Source of the DNA: Gnetum montanum
Lineage: Eukaryota; Streptophyta; Gnetopsida; Gnetales; Gnetaceae
DNA: 64,000 nucleotides
Assembly (NCBI GenBank): GCA_015680685.1
Contig: MNCI01002011.1
Span: forward strand, 928,554 to 992,553
Direction of reading: 5' to 3'
The position numbers and the translations under genes are program-made. Numbering within the stretch: position 1 is the stretch's first letter; each line of letters starts with the position of its first letter. Of the stretch, positions 12,690 to 24,229 are shown one piece after another. Below the pieces are notes generated by a model. The model was not told where the DNA came from. It did no database searches and worked only from the letters and a program-made list of their open reading frames with translations.

Positions 12690-14190
12690 ATGATGATACC
12701 TATTGGGGAGAGCTGGAATTCCCTAATAACTTCAAGCAGGAGCCCCTAGAGCTAAAAATGCTACTAACTAGCATGGAATACATATTTTTAAACAATGGTA
12801 AATCGGTCATAATCAATGTCAAACTTACTCCTAAATAAAAATAAATGTTGTTTAAGGTGGTTAACAAATGGCCAACAACCTTTTCTTGGTCATCTCTTGA
12901 GCTGATAGGAATCAATCCAAGGATATGTCAACATCACATTTACACTGACCTAGTCATGAAGCCAAGAAGGTAGCTACAAAGGCAACTAAATCCCAAATTG
13001 AAGAAAATTATCAAGGAGGAAATAGAGTAATTCATAATTATGTCAAAGAAAGGTGGCAAGTGGTAGATTACATTGACTTCAAGTTGTTAAACATGATGAT
13101 ATTTAATGATCACTTTTCATTGCCATTTTTGGATCAAGTGTTGGACATCATATCCGAGCATTACTATTATAGCTTCTTGGATGGTTATAGTGGCTATAAC
13201 CAAATCCAAATTGCACTAGAAGATCAGGCCAAGACAACATTCATGAGTCCCTAGGGGACTTTTTCATATCATAATATGCCATTTGGTCTATGAAATGCCC
13301 CTGTAACATTTCAACGCCTAGTCCTTAGTATTTTCCAACAACAAATCAATAGTGGTCCGAAAGTCTTCATGGATGAATTCTCCACCTATGGAGCTACATT
13401 TGAGCAAGCCTTGGACCACCTTAAACAAGTATTGAAGAGATTTGTTGAAACAAATCTATAGCTCAATTAGCAAAAGAGTCATCTCATGGTCTAAGAAGGA
13501 ATTATGTTGGGGCACCAAATTTTACAAACAAGTATTAAGGTAGACCCAGAAAAGATAAAGTTTATCCAAGAAATTACGCATCAATCAAAGATAGTCAAAG
13601 TTGTTAGGTCATTCCTTGAACATACTGGCTACTACCAACAATTCATAGAAAATTTCTCTAATATTGTAAAGTCATTGGTCGAGCTAACAAAGAAAGATGC
13701 TCTATTCATCTGGACCAAGGAATCTGAACATGCATTCCAATAGTTGAAGGAAAAACTTGTAGAAACTCCAATTCTATGGGCACCAGATTGGTCTAAACCA
13801 TTTCACATAATGATGGATGCATCTAATTATGCTTTGGAAGCTATGCTTACATTGTTCGATGATAAAAAAAATCATATCACATCCATTGCATAAGTTGAAG
13901 CATTATGGGTACATAGTTGAATTACACCACAACTGAAAAAGAACTAATGGTTGTGTTGTTTACTCTTAAAAAGTTCAGGCACTATGTGCTTGGCTACAAG
14001 GTGTTTGTGCACATAGACCATACTGCCATCTACTTCCTAATGAACAAGCTAACAGTGAGTCCTCATATCATATGATGGCTTATGATCTTGCTAGAATTTG
14101 ATCTCATCATGGAAGATCGAAAGGGTATTGAGAATATGGTCACTAACCACCTCTCTCAAATGAGATGGGATAATAAAGAAGAGAAAAGCC
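12690..14190 (+). pseudogene. Athila-like reverse transcriptase-RNase H remnant
   Basis: The pre-RT segment (FKQEPLELKMLL, then KWPTTFSWSSLELIGINPRIC-H) spans about 12,720-12,935. RT follows with SKKGGKW, VDYIDFKLLN, HFSLPFLDQVLD, FLDGYSGYNQIQIALEDQ-KTTFMSP and MPFGL-NAP-TFQR. About 20 residues normally found before KKGG appear to be deleted. The catalytic box reads FMDEF (about 13,366-13,380) where FMDDF is expected. The connection SFLEHTGYYQQFIENFS and RNase H (MMDASNYALEAML, about 13,810-13,845; later a frame with ENMVTNHLS) follow, with several stops and frame shifts. Confidence 0.85.
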
Positions 14191-14339
14191 TAATCTCTAA
14201 TCAATTCCCAGATGAACTCTTCTTTACTACTGCAATTAATGAACAAATGCCTGCAGAACCAAAATGGTACGATGGCATCCTCACTTATCTTCTTACTCAG
14301 AAGATGCCATAAGATCTTGACTTTAGAAAGAAACAATAA

Positions 14340-15600
14340 TTTCTTCATCAGGCCAAATACTTCATGGAAATCAACAGACACATTTACAAGGTGTGCATCG
14401 ATGGCTTGGTTCACTAGTGTGTGCCTAATGTAGATCAATTACACATTCTCTAGGAATCTCACAAAGGCATTTGCAGAGGCCACTATGTAGGAAGGTGAAT
14501 GGCCATAAAAATCCTGATGGAAAGATATTAGTGGACTACAATATTTAGGGATGTCCACCAATTTATTTGATCTTGTGAATGCTACCAACAAGATGGTGGG
14601 ATGACTACACGAATGGAGGGTCCTCAATAGTAGATTCAGCCACTAGAGCTCTTTGATATTTAAGGCATAGACTTCATGGGTTCCACCACACCCATTTCCA
14701 AAAAAAAGGCTTATATCATAGTGACAGTCAACTACTACACCAAATGGGAAAAGGTAGCAGCTATTGTTGATTATACATCATCCACTGCTGCTTGATTTAT
14801 ACAACAACATGTTGTAAATAAGTTTGTGGTGCCATGTGCACTAATTTCTAAAATGAAACTCATTTTATGGATGTCACTTTTAAAAAGCTAATGCAACACT
14901 TGGGGGTTGAACATAAATTAACAACATCTTATCATCCCCAAGCCAATGGTCAAGCAAAGGTAACTAATGGAGAGATCACAACTATCCTAACAAGGACCAT
15001 AGGCAAATATAGGAAAGATTAGGGCACAAAACTCAATGATGTCTTATGGGCCTACTACTCAACATGGAAAATCCCTATTGTCTACTCTCCTTATGAGCTA
15101 GTGTATGGAAAACTTCCAACACTCCCGATTCAATCTGAGCTTTGTACACTCTCAACAACCTATGATTTGAATCATGACCTAAGTCTAGCACAAAAAGAAA
15201 TCCTAATCAACCTCAACATGCTAGATGAAAACTAACTAGTGGCCCTATCTTTGAATGAAGTGCATAAGGAATTCAACAAGTGATGACCTAAGGATAAGTA
15301 AAGGTAAATTTCAACCAGGTGATAAGGTTCTCTACTGTAACCTCACACATGTACCTCAAAAGAAATAGTTCTAAACATTGTGGGAGGGATGTTACATAGT
15401 TTTTGAAACCTTTCCTTCTAGGGCCATGACCATATACAAACCTAAGAGCCCTAATAAAAGGCAATTGGTCAACATCCAATAGGTAAAGCTTTTCCATGAG
15501 TCCAAGTAGGCCAGTGCAATAAATACCTTGATAGATAGACAACCACATTCAATTTTTAGGATCTCTCCTTCCAACTTAGTCATGGGGGAGATGGCCATCC
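14340..15600 (+). pseudogene. Athila-like integrase remnant
   Basis: The HHCC zinc region is readable at about 14,440-14,600 (ESHKGICRGHYVGR, then C-CYQQDG). The core contains GIDFMGSTTPISKKKAYIIV followed by VNYYTKW (about 14,660-14,750), where family members read VDYVSKW. A catalytic Asp is therefore replaced by Asn. Downstream are NGQAKVTNGEI-T (keeps the Glu) and VYSPYELVYGKLPTLPIQ (about 15,078-15,130). The tail (about 15,300-15,560) has GDKVLYCNL and the end of the polyprotein. Stops are frequent. Confidence 0.8.
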
Positions 15601-17040
15601 ATGCTAATTATGTATATGGCACCTCAATTTTTTTACTTTTTTTTCCACATTTTTTATTTTGCAAATTATTTAATTTTTACACCTTTTTATTTTCAAAATT
15701 TTTCCCATTTTTACACCTTTAGTTTTCTTACACCATCATTAGTATGCATGAATCATTCTTAAATATTTTACATTTTCTTGTATATTTTACTTTTCTTGAG
15801 TGTGATTTTCAATCCTTTCTAATAAAACATGTTTTATTTCCAACAAGACATGGGTTGTTGTGGTTGCTACTAATGGTGGTTTGTGTTTAATGTTTGTTTG
15901 CTGATGTCTAGTTCCTGTTTTTGAATTTTTGTACTGATGACTTAGTCTTGGTTTCTTTTTCATGGTTACAAGTAGTGAGTTCACAACATCCACCCATTCC
16001 ACTAAATCTATGATTTTCCTTGTTTTGGAATTTTGAGGTCCATCTCATTAAGTAAACTTTTAATCAACTGGTGACCTTGGTAGTTTCCAGAATTGGGAAA
16101 GATTCAAAGGTTTGAACAGGATGTGACTTTAAGGGGACTCAATACTCTTTATACTCTTCTACTTACTTGAGTGCTTGGGTGTTTTTCATAAACTTCTTAC
16201 CATTCCATTCCAACCACTACTAGGAACTCAAATAAAGTCTTTGCATGGTGTGGTTCCCGTCCAAAAACTCAAAAATAAAACATGATGGGAATTCAAAGCA
16301 CACCCCTTAGACAAATAAATCAGCTACAAGCACTAGTTATGGGACTAGAAATACATGCACCCATGCCTAATAGTACTCTTTAACTAAGGCCCTCTCTCAC
16401 TTTCTACTTTTCTTTTCTTCTCTTTATGGAATGGTGGTTGTTTTGTGGGAGCACTCTCATGTCTTGAGGGGCTGGATCGATCTTAGAGTGATGATGCAAA
16501 GTCACTAAATGAGGTTGGTTGGCCTAGACTAAACATTCAATCCACAAGGGACTTCTTATGACCTCAACTTGGAAATTTATTCCACTTTCTCCGTCATCCA
16601 TCACTTGTATTCATAATTGACCTCACTACCAATTTCCAAGTTTTTGATCCCTTGATTTGGTTGGATGTACTTGAATTCTTTAATAGATCCTTGCAGGTGG
16701 ATTCTTAACCTTCCTTACCATTAGTCACCTATGTAGTCCACAAACTCGTTAGTTGAAGTTATGTAAGGGTAAATAAGGCATGTGTCTGCTATGGGGAGGA
16801 CCTACTTGCATATCTTTTGGTTGGAACATTAAGCCCCTTACCCTTGACATTGTTGCAATCATACCTTTCATGCGCCTCATTGTGCATCCTGCTCTATGCT
16901 CCCATACAATCTTATAATGTTCATTCTCTACATAATTTTCTCCAATTTCTCAATTTTCTGAGCTCCAATTCCCTCTTCTACTATTTTCATTCAAATTGTG
17001 GCTTTTTGGGCTTCCATTTGACTCTAATTTCATTCAAAAA
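15601..17040 (+). other. Non-coding stretch between pol and third ORF
   Basis: About 1.4 kb with no convincing coding frame, pyrimidine-rich from 15,620 to 15,780. The element at 27,821 has an equivalent non-coding stretch between gag and its internal promoter. I see no motif here beyond that position in the element. Confidence 0.6.
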
Positions 17041-17321
17041 CTTCTTGTATTTTCAAAGTTCTGGAAAGTCAAATAAAGTCAACGATGGTCAATAGCTATG
17101 TTGACTAGGCATAGTCAATGCAGCTGACCCCGTCTATGGGGCCCCATCAACATATGAGAAAAATACTATAAATACTATTGAACACTTTGCCAATTTTGCA
17201 ATTTCTTTCATAACACAAGGGGAGTTTTTACCATTTTTTAGAGCCCAAAACCTTCCCAAGTCCATAACATTCTAACCATTTTCCTAGATCACTTCGTTCT
17301 TCAATCTTGTAGCTACTGGAG
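17041..17321 (+). promoter_or_regulatory. Internal U3-like promoter upstream of third ORF
   Basis: A cluster of GTCAA/TTGAC words (17,068-17,151) is followed by TATAAATA at 17,167-17,174 and a leader containing acacaaggggagttttt. The 16-mer GCTATGTTGACTAGGC occurs both here (17,095-17,110) and in this element's own LTR (20,755-20,770), where TATAAATA also follows. The leader after the TATA box is homologous to that of the other Athila-type element (32,040-32,075). The sequence therefore looks like a second, LTR-derived or LTR-matched promoter driving the third ORF. Promoter activity is inferred. Confidence 0.55.
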
Positions 17322-17636
17322 GTAAGCTCTCAATCATGGGGGCCATAAATGTTTCATTTTTGATAGAAAATTTTTCTCCATTTATCTAACTCCCACAAAG
17401 GGTTTAACTAGAAACCCAATTATCAAACATCAAGATAGAAGAAGTTTAACCCTTCCAACAAGCTCCAGAAATAGCTACAACAAATAATTAGTAAATAAAT
17501 GATTAATTAATTAATAAAATATTCAATCTACCATGGTCCAACTTTAATTAAAGTATAACCAAATAATAGGAAAGGTATTCAAGAATTTAATGTTTTACAT
17601 TATATCTACTAATCTATGGATGTGTTGTGACCACAG
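17322..17636 (+). other. Candidate 5'-UTR intron before third ORF
   Basis: A consensus donor (GGAG|GTAAGC at 17,322) lies downstream of the internal TATA box. A consensus acceptor (GTGACCACAG, ending 17,636) touches the ATG at 17,637. The equivalent acceptor in the element at 27,821 (GTGATTGCAG|ATG, ATG at 32,486) is conserved. Splicing would give a short leader joined directly to the ORF start. Confidence 0.5.
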
Positions 17637-20496
17637 ATGCCACTAAAGGAAAAGCATCCACAAGAACCAAGACCATTTCAACCAAGGGGAAAATGACCAA
17701 GAATGGAAAGGGGCCAGGAAAAGGCCCAAGAAGATCTAGTGGAAACCCATGCAATGGGATCTCTTTAAGAGGATCCTGAAGTGGAATCTATTTAGTAGAT
17801 TCCAAAAGTAGAAGTAGCTTCAAAACAATCACAACATGGAGAGGTACCAAGACCAAAACCAAGGCTTAAATTCAAGTTAACACAAGCCTACCTCAACACA
17901 ATTAGGCCTTGTGACATCCAACACTTAGTTCTCTAAGAACTAAATTAGTTGCCATTTTTGAAGCATGCCCCAGCAGAGGTTAAGACACAATTGCAAACCT
18001 CTCCCATGTGACAAACTATCACTTCTAGTGGGGAATGGTACATGGGAGAGACATACCTCTTCTAGAATAACAAAAGGTTAGGCTCTATCATTAAGATCAA
18101 GGACATCTAAGTGTTCTATTCTACTAAAGTAGATGCATAGGCGCTTGGGTTGCTTGACACAGGAACACAATTAGCATAGTTGTCAACACAGGTTGACCCT
18201 AAAGCCAAGAAGGAGTGGACCTAGTGGTGTTATGGAGTCAACTACAAGGAGTTCAACATGCTTATACTGGCAAAACACATCTATTTAAAAATCATGGCCT
18301 ATCACCTCAATCCAATAGTGATGCCTAGTAAGGTGATCACTTTTTCCACCTAAGCATGCATGGCTCTAAGTGAAAGATTTTTTGTAAACCTTTCACAACT
18401 GATCTACTTAGACATTGGAAAACATTTCCAGGAAAATGAATGTGGAAGGAAAACCTTGCCCTTTCCATGCATCATCAGGAAACTTTGTAAAAGGATAGGA
18501 ATCATCCACTATGCTAATGATACAATTTGACATACTCTTGTGGCTTCATGGTCTAAAATGATAAAAGACAAGACACTTGCCACCACCAAAGAAAAGGAGT
18601 AGCAACTACCACCTCTGTCACCCACTTAAGAAACAATGCTAGAGGCTCACATAACCATTGAGTGCTTGTGTGAAATCTAAGAGTAGCTTCTACATGAGCA
18701 AGAATAACGTGCATAAACAAGTGGTGGCAATCCATCTACATATCAACTAACAATGATTCACCTTAATGAGGTGTCTTGAACAATCAGTCAAATGGAGAGA
18801 GGTGGGCCGATATTCATTATTCAATGAACATAGTTTCCCACAAGATCAAATCCTAGTGCTTAAGAGGTGACAATGTCCTTATAGTAGCACCATCTATTCC
18901 CAAAAATTTATGGAAGTTCCACTTCCTTTTATGTGTTCTTGGAGGAGGGTGAGGGGGCAACTATACTAGTGATGAAGACCAAGTATAGGATACAGCTACT
19001 AAATTTGTTACTAACTAAGTAGTTGAAGTACTTAATGCATCTAAGGCATCTATACCTAACGTAGATACACTTCAAGATGTGCAGACATTCATAGGCATAG
19101 TTAGCAGGAGATTAAATGTAGCTCAGCACGAAGAATTGTGAGACTGACTGGTAGGGACTAGACAATCAATTCCAAATATCTTTGATTTTCTAGATAACAT
19201 CACTGCAACCTAGTCAGAGCTACTAGTAACAAGGGGCAAGTGCATCATTTTTGAGAAGAAACTTGAAACAGCTCAAGCACAAAACCAATGCTTAACCATG
19301 GAGATTATCAAATTATGTTCCTACTTTACTAACCCCACACTCCTTAGCCTAACAATAACCAGAGATGAAGCTTTTCAACAACTTCAAAAATAATTCAAGA
19401 AGGCTGAGGAGGAAGCAGTGATGACCATCTTTAACTAGTTAGTAGCAAAAGCAAAGACATATTCAGTTCAGAAGGACTTGGTTCAAATGCTCTAGTAAAA
19501 TGAAGCACTAACCATAGAAAATTATCACCTGCACAATGTTGATTGCCAAAAAGAAAAAATGCAAGAATTCATTCATCAATAGTAGGAGTAGCTTGCTAGG
19601 GTGAACACTGACGTAAGGAGATTGGCCACAAAGAATCAAAATCTATCTATGGAGGAAGTCCGAACCTTATGCTAGAAGTATGTCATTGAGATCGCCACCT
19701 GGAAAAATGAGGCTCTCAAGTTTGAAAGAGTAAATAATCACTACAGAGACCAAGTTGGCTTGCAGAAGGAGATCAATGAGAAACACATTCAATTGGCTAA
19801 GGCAAAAGTCAACAAGACTCTCCAATAAATCCAACATGGAAGAAAGGTGTGGCAGCCCATCATTGATGGGATTGATGCCTATAACAAAGTAGAGATATGC
19901 CTAAAGGAGTTGCAGATAGAGGAAATGATAAAGTACATGGAGTTGGCCAATCTTTGTTATGCAAACCTAGCAATGTTGACCACTAGACGACTACTATCAA
20001 ATTTAGAAAAACAAGTGGCTAGCTTGTACTTGCTATACAAGGCTGAATTTAAGCATGATAAAGACACCAAGCAGAAGCTTGAGATAGCAAACACTAAACT
20101 TGAAGTTCTCCATGCATGATTCACAAACCAAATATTTATCACTGCGAACTTGACCAAGAGAATGAATGATTATCAAGAGCTTAAGATTCAATCAGAGTGT
20201 TCAACATCAAGCTTAAAAACTTTGCTACCTAGTTTATCAATGTGAAGGAGATGTTCCTCATGATGCGCTATCCATTGGATGTCCCCACTCCAGCCCACAT
20301 CAAAGATCCTGCATGGAATATGAATGATCCCCAAAGTAAGGAAGAGAAAATGAAAGCATTGTTGGATGCTTTTTGTATGGCACTAGCAATTGCAACTATA
20401 GCAAGATAGCCACAGCTGCCTCAACTGTTGCATATGCATGAACCCAGTGAAGGTCCCTTTGAACCTTAGGAGCCACCACCTCTTGGGACTATATGA
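17637..20496 (+). pseudogene. Third ORF (env-position), transposase_32-like plus coiled coil
   Basis: The ORF starts with ATG at 17,637 next to a splice acceptor and ends EPPPLGTI-stop at 20,494-20,496. The homologous ORF at 32,486-35,251 ends EPPPPGTT-stop. The N-terminal part is basic. The middle (about 17,880-18,550) aligns with the other copy through WYMGETYLF-NN-RLG, ILAKHIYLKIMAYHLNP and LPFPCIIRKLCKRIGI. This resembles the putative plant transposon protein domain often found in Athila third ORFs. The C-terminal half (about 19,200-20,200) is long coiled coil, including KYMELANLCYANLAML. Many stops make it a pseudogene. The position suggests an env-like ORF, but I see no clear signal peptide or fusion region. 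Confidence 0.65.
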
Positions 20497-20728
20497 TCTT
20501 CACCATCATCTTTACATAGCAAAGGATGTGTTTTCAAAATTTTTATAGAGTCATGTAATGGTGTCTAATTTTATGTCATGAACACCACAATTTTTGTAAT
20601 TGGCTAATCTGTACACTCAGGCACTTAGTTTTTGTCAAGTCAATATATTTTGTTTTGTTAATAATCAGTCAATAATCCCATGCCTTCCTAATTTTGTAAA
20701 AGAACTTGAGGATGAGTTTTCATTTAGT

Positions 20729-20738
20729 CATGGGGGTA
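20729..20738 (+). other. Polypurine tract
   Basis: The sequence catgggggta directly precedes the LTR start TGATGAG. The other Athila-type element has the same arrangement (gtgggggta before TGATGGG at 35,406). Confidence 0.7.
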
Positions 20739-21604
20739 TGATGAGTTACGATTGGCTATGTTGACTAGGCCTCATCAACTTGGCCCTGTCAACTAGGCCC
20801 CGTCGACGTAGGATCTGCTTTTGCCTATAAATACGAGCTTATCAACTGCATTTATGATATGTCTTATTGTATTAGTAGTGGAGCTCTTGTATTTTTTCCA
20901 TTTGGGAGTTAGAATATTTTCTCAAGTGCCCGTAGTAGGAGTTATTGAGTGTACAAATCTTTATTCAAGAATTATTGTACCTAAGCACGATAGTGTGTGC
21001 AGTAATAAAGACAAGCTTTCTAATAAACCTTGTAGCATTTTGGGATAGATTAAATATTTCATTCATGCATTTGATGTTTTCTATCAGTTATTTAATATTT
21101 TTCAATAATTAAGATAATTAAGAAAGATAAGTTAAATAGATTAAATACATAATTATGACTGCTTCAAGCATAACATGTATTCACTTGGTGATCCCAGGAG
21201 CATTAGAACTTGGTGCACCCAATAGTGTAGTGCTTGGTAACCTAGCATTGGATATGTGGGTTCAAGATGTGTGTGGAAAGTGGGAATAGATGCTTATGTT
21301 GGGTTAGTTAGAGACCACTTAGTTAGATAATTTAAATTAGTCATTAAAGTACTCTATCTCTCTCTTCAAGCACCTAAAAACATAAAACATAAAATGATAA
21401 AAAATGATATGCCTCGATTACTCTTAATCGTACCATTATGCTTCACAAGTGTAATTAGAAAGATAATAGATGACCTTAGGGTAAGGTTCACTTCCTAGAA
21501 GACTAGTGTACTAGAAACTATAAAGTCAACAAAATTTGACTTGATCATGCATGAACACTTTGTGATTCATATGGTTGGACATAGGGGTACCTCATTGCTC
21601 ATCA
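20739..21604 (+). repeat. 3' LTR of Athila-like element
   Basis: The 866-bp LTR starts TGATGAGTTACG and ends CTCATCA. The end is homologous to the end of the other Athila-type LTR (ataggggtacctcattgctcatca versus gtgtaggggtacctcgccac). The U3 has GTTGAC/GTCAAC and GTCGAC words (20,759-20,812) directly upstream of TATAAATA at 20,826-20,833. No 5' LTR partner is visible. Confidence 0.75.
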
Positions 21605-21633
21605 CATGTGATGATGACTTGTTTTTAGTCTAC

Positions 21634-22588
21634 CTATATAAAAAAACTACTTTTTCTACCAAATAGCTATTTATTAGGCCTAAGTACTTTGCTAAACTAG
21701 GATAGGGGTGCTTTAAGTCCACAACACACAAAATACCTATCCTATCAAACTTATTAAAAGACTTCGCATCCTTACCTTCAAATAGCCACTTTTGGGCATT
21801 TTGTATTTCATTTGTATACCTAACCTCAAACTCTTTAGTAAGGCTAGTAACTTCAATAAATTGTATGTCATCAATGCTTATTTAAGATATAATAATCACA
21901 TTTAACCTTTAGTACAATTTAATGCTCTTTCTACCTTTTCCTAATAAAGACTAAGTATATGCGTATACTTACTTTTGAACCTTAGGATGATTTTTTACCC
22001 CTTGGGCCATTCTACATTTTTGCTATGGGTTCAATCCAATAAAGAGTGAATCCATTACCTACTATCATACTTATTTCAAAATTTTCAGAGCCTTAATCAC
22101 TTTTATTATGCATCAAAATGTGACATCACGAAAGGCCACCAATTTCAATGCTAGGAAAGGTCTTGCAATAAATTTTGTAAAAAGCTAAGTGGTTAGGATC
22201 TTGCATTTCATCTTCTATAAATTTGTATATCCTCTAAACACTTTTTATAGATGATTTATATGAGTTCCTCTATCTCTAATCATTTTTTATAAATGATTTC
22301 TATGAGCTCTATAGGAAATCCTAATAAAGTTCCCTCGAAATTCATCAAAATAATTTCTTCTCACCAACTAGTCTAGATTACCATGTAGAATTGGCTAATG
22401 TAGAATTTTACAAATTATATGACCTCACAACAAGATCATACTTTTTGTGGTACTAATGAAGCATCATCAAATGAGAGATTTCACTTGATTAGCCCTAGTC
22501 TTCTCCACTTATTCTCCAAAATGCTTCTATTATCTAAGAGTAGGAAAACATAGGCTCAATCACTAAGAACCTAGGTGGTGTGAAATCC
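21634..22588 (-). pseudogene. Unrecognised intron-bearing gene, 5' exons (decayed)
   Basis: The minus-strand exon 21,876-21,634 is open for about 80 codons (EIQNAQKWLFEGKDAKSFNK and DRIGILCVVDLKHPYPSLAK). It has an acceptor TTAAATAAG and a donor ATAG|GTAGAC at 21,633. Upstream are an intron 21,972-21,877 (donor AAAA|GTAAGT) and a more decayed exon region to about 22,588 (NGFTLYWIEPIAKM; KFIARPFLALKLVAFRDVTF; DFTPPRFLVIEPMFSYS), which begins after the acceptor TTTGTATAG. The donor at 21,633 is phase 2. Joining to the acceptor at 9,654 continues the frame into SLIRVMTTLFTNDREK, so the two minus-strand blocks are one gene whose intron holds the Athila-like element. Function unknown. Confidence 0.6.
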
Positions 22589-24229
22589 CTATACAAATAG
22601 AATAAATTAGCTATCAGTCATGTTGAAAACATAGATTTTCATGTCAATTCTTCTAATAATAACAAATGACATTAAATATAATTTTAAAACTCTCTTAACA
22701 TCAGTCTTACAATGTTTTGATGTTAAACATCAAAACTTATTTGAAGTTGATCCCTCTATTTTCTTTGTCTATTTTGATGTCTTTTGTCAATACATATGTT
22801 AAAATTTCCTTGCCATTTAACATGGCACATAGAAACTTAGTTTCAACTCTGATGTCACAAACGTTGATGTTTCACATTGAAAATTCTTCACTTTATGTCT
22901 TTAATATGATACATCATTCATTACATCAAAAATACATTGGTAACACTTAGCTTCTTGTTGAATAAATGGAATTAATTCTCTCACATTATGTTCTTCATTG
23001 ATAAAACCCCAAAATTAGTGTTTTCTCAAAAATTCACATGAATGATTGCAAATTTCATCTTGAAAATATTGCTACATGCTCACTATTATTTATTAAGCTT
23101 AAACATTAACTAGATTTAGACTTAAATTTCTTAGAACTTTCAAATCTTTTTGTCCTAGATACACTTGCATACTATTCATCATAATAGAAATGTAAAATCT
23201 TCTTTTTATCAAATCCAAATCACAAATAAACTAAAAATTTTGATTAAATAACATGTTTTTTTATGTAAAATTAGCAAAATAAAACATGCAAGTACATGCA
23301 TTCCAATTTCCATCATAGATCTAAGAAAATTTCTGAAAACCTTAAAGTTGAAGCAACGCTATAAGGTTCTCGATCCCCATAATAAAATTAAATCTAAGAC
23401 TTAAATATAATTCTAAAAAATATTATGAAATATTTATTATAACTCTAATCAAGCTAAACATTGCATTTACTAGTAAGAATCTACAAAAAATTCAAAAAGC
23501 TAAATCATCATTTCAGCAATCCAGAGGAATTGTGCCAAACTCTATGAAAACATTCCTAACTAGGATTCATGTAATTACATTTGATCCTTAGAAAAGAGCA
23601 TGTAGGATTGAGGAAATAACCTGCTACTATTGGTAGCACCCTTGGATCTCTACCTACTAGTGTTGCTACTTGCCAATGTTATTGTTGTCATATACTACTT
23701 CTGTCACTTTTACTATATTCTCATGTTGATTTCTCATCTACTTTGATGCAAATAAAAAATTTCATGCTAATCTCTTCTACTTTTTCACTTATATATCTTG
23801 AAGAAATGACCTATGCTTTAAAAACATTAAAACGTTTTGGCATGTAACATTTTGACATCACACAACTTTGTTGTTTTATGTCATTTCCTTCTTAAAGCTT
23901 CTCTAGAGCTTGACTTCTTTGACTTTCATCCAAGTAAACATGCTTGCCTATCTAGTATCTCTACTTCAACCTGTAATATCTGGTTACCTTACAAATTAAG
24001 TATGTCTAGCCTTAGATCTCTCTTTTATTGACTTTAAGTTAAGCTTGCCTTCTCTCCTACTTTGTCTAGATATTATGAAGGATGAACTACTTCCATAGTC
24101 AAATCCCTCTTTCTTGATTAAAAGCTCCTTTTAAGAAATGATCACTTGACTGAGTTACCCATACTAAGTGATAAGGGTGAATAGAAGATACTTCAACTTA
24201 GTGCTCTTCTCTCCTAAGACCTTCAAAAA
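22589..24229. other. AT-rich spacer with hairpin, no clear gene
   Basis: No convincing coding frame is seen. It includes a 10-bp-stem inverted repeat at 22,714-22,736 and a 64-codon plus-strand ORF at 23,837-24,031 that I cannot assign. It may contain the linker upstream of the Tat-like RT. Confidence 0.5.
22714..22736. repeat. Perfect inverted repeat (hairpin)
   Basis: GTTTTGATGT, a 3-base loop TAA and ACATCAAAAC form a perfect 10-bp stem. Related TTTGATGT/AACAT words recur up to 22,880. Confidence 0.7.

Larger units (their letters stand above)
9735..21604 (+). mobile_element. Athila-like Ty3/gypsy element, 5'-truncated
   Basis: The order is gag, protease, RT, RNase H, integrase, a long non-coding stretch, an internal promoter-like region, a third ORF, polypurine tract and 3' LTR. 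The pol sequence (FLDGYSGYNQI, MPFGL-NAP-TFQR, VFMDEFSTYG, GH-I-...VDPEKI) and the gag knuckle CDIC-...HPKG-CP are Athila-type. The third ORF lies where Athila elements carry their env-like ORF. No 5' LTR or PBS is visible; homology to the element at 27,821 begins near 9,735 inside gag. It sits in an intron of the minus-strand pseudogene. Many stops show it is inactive. Confidence 0.8.
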
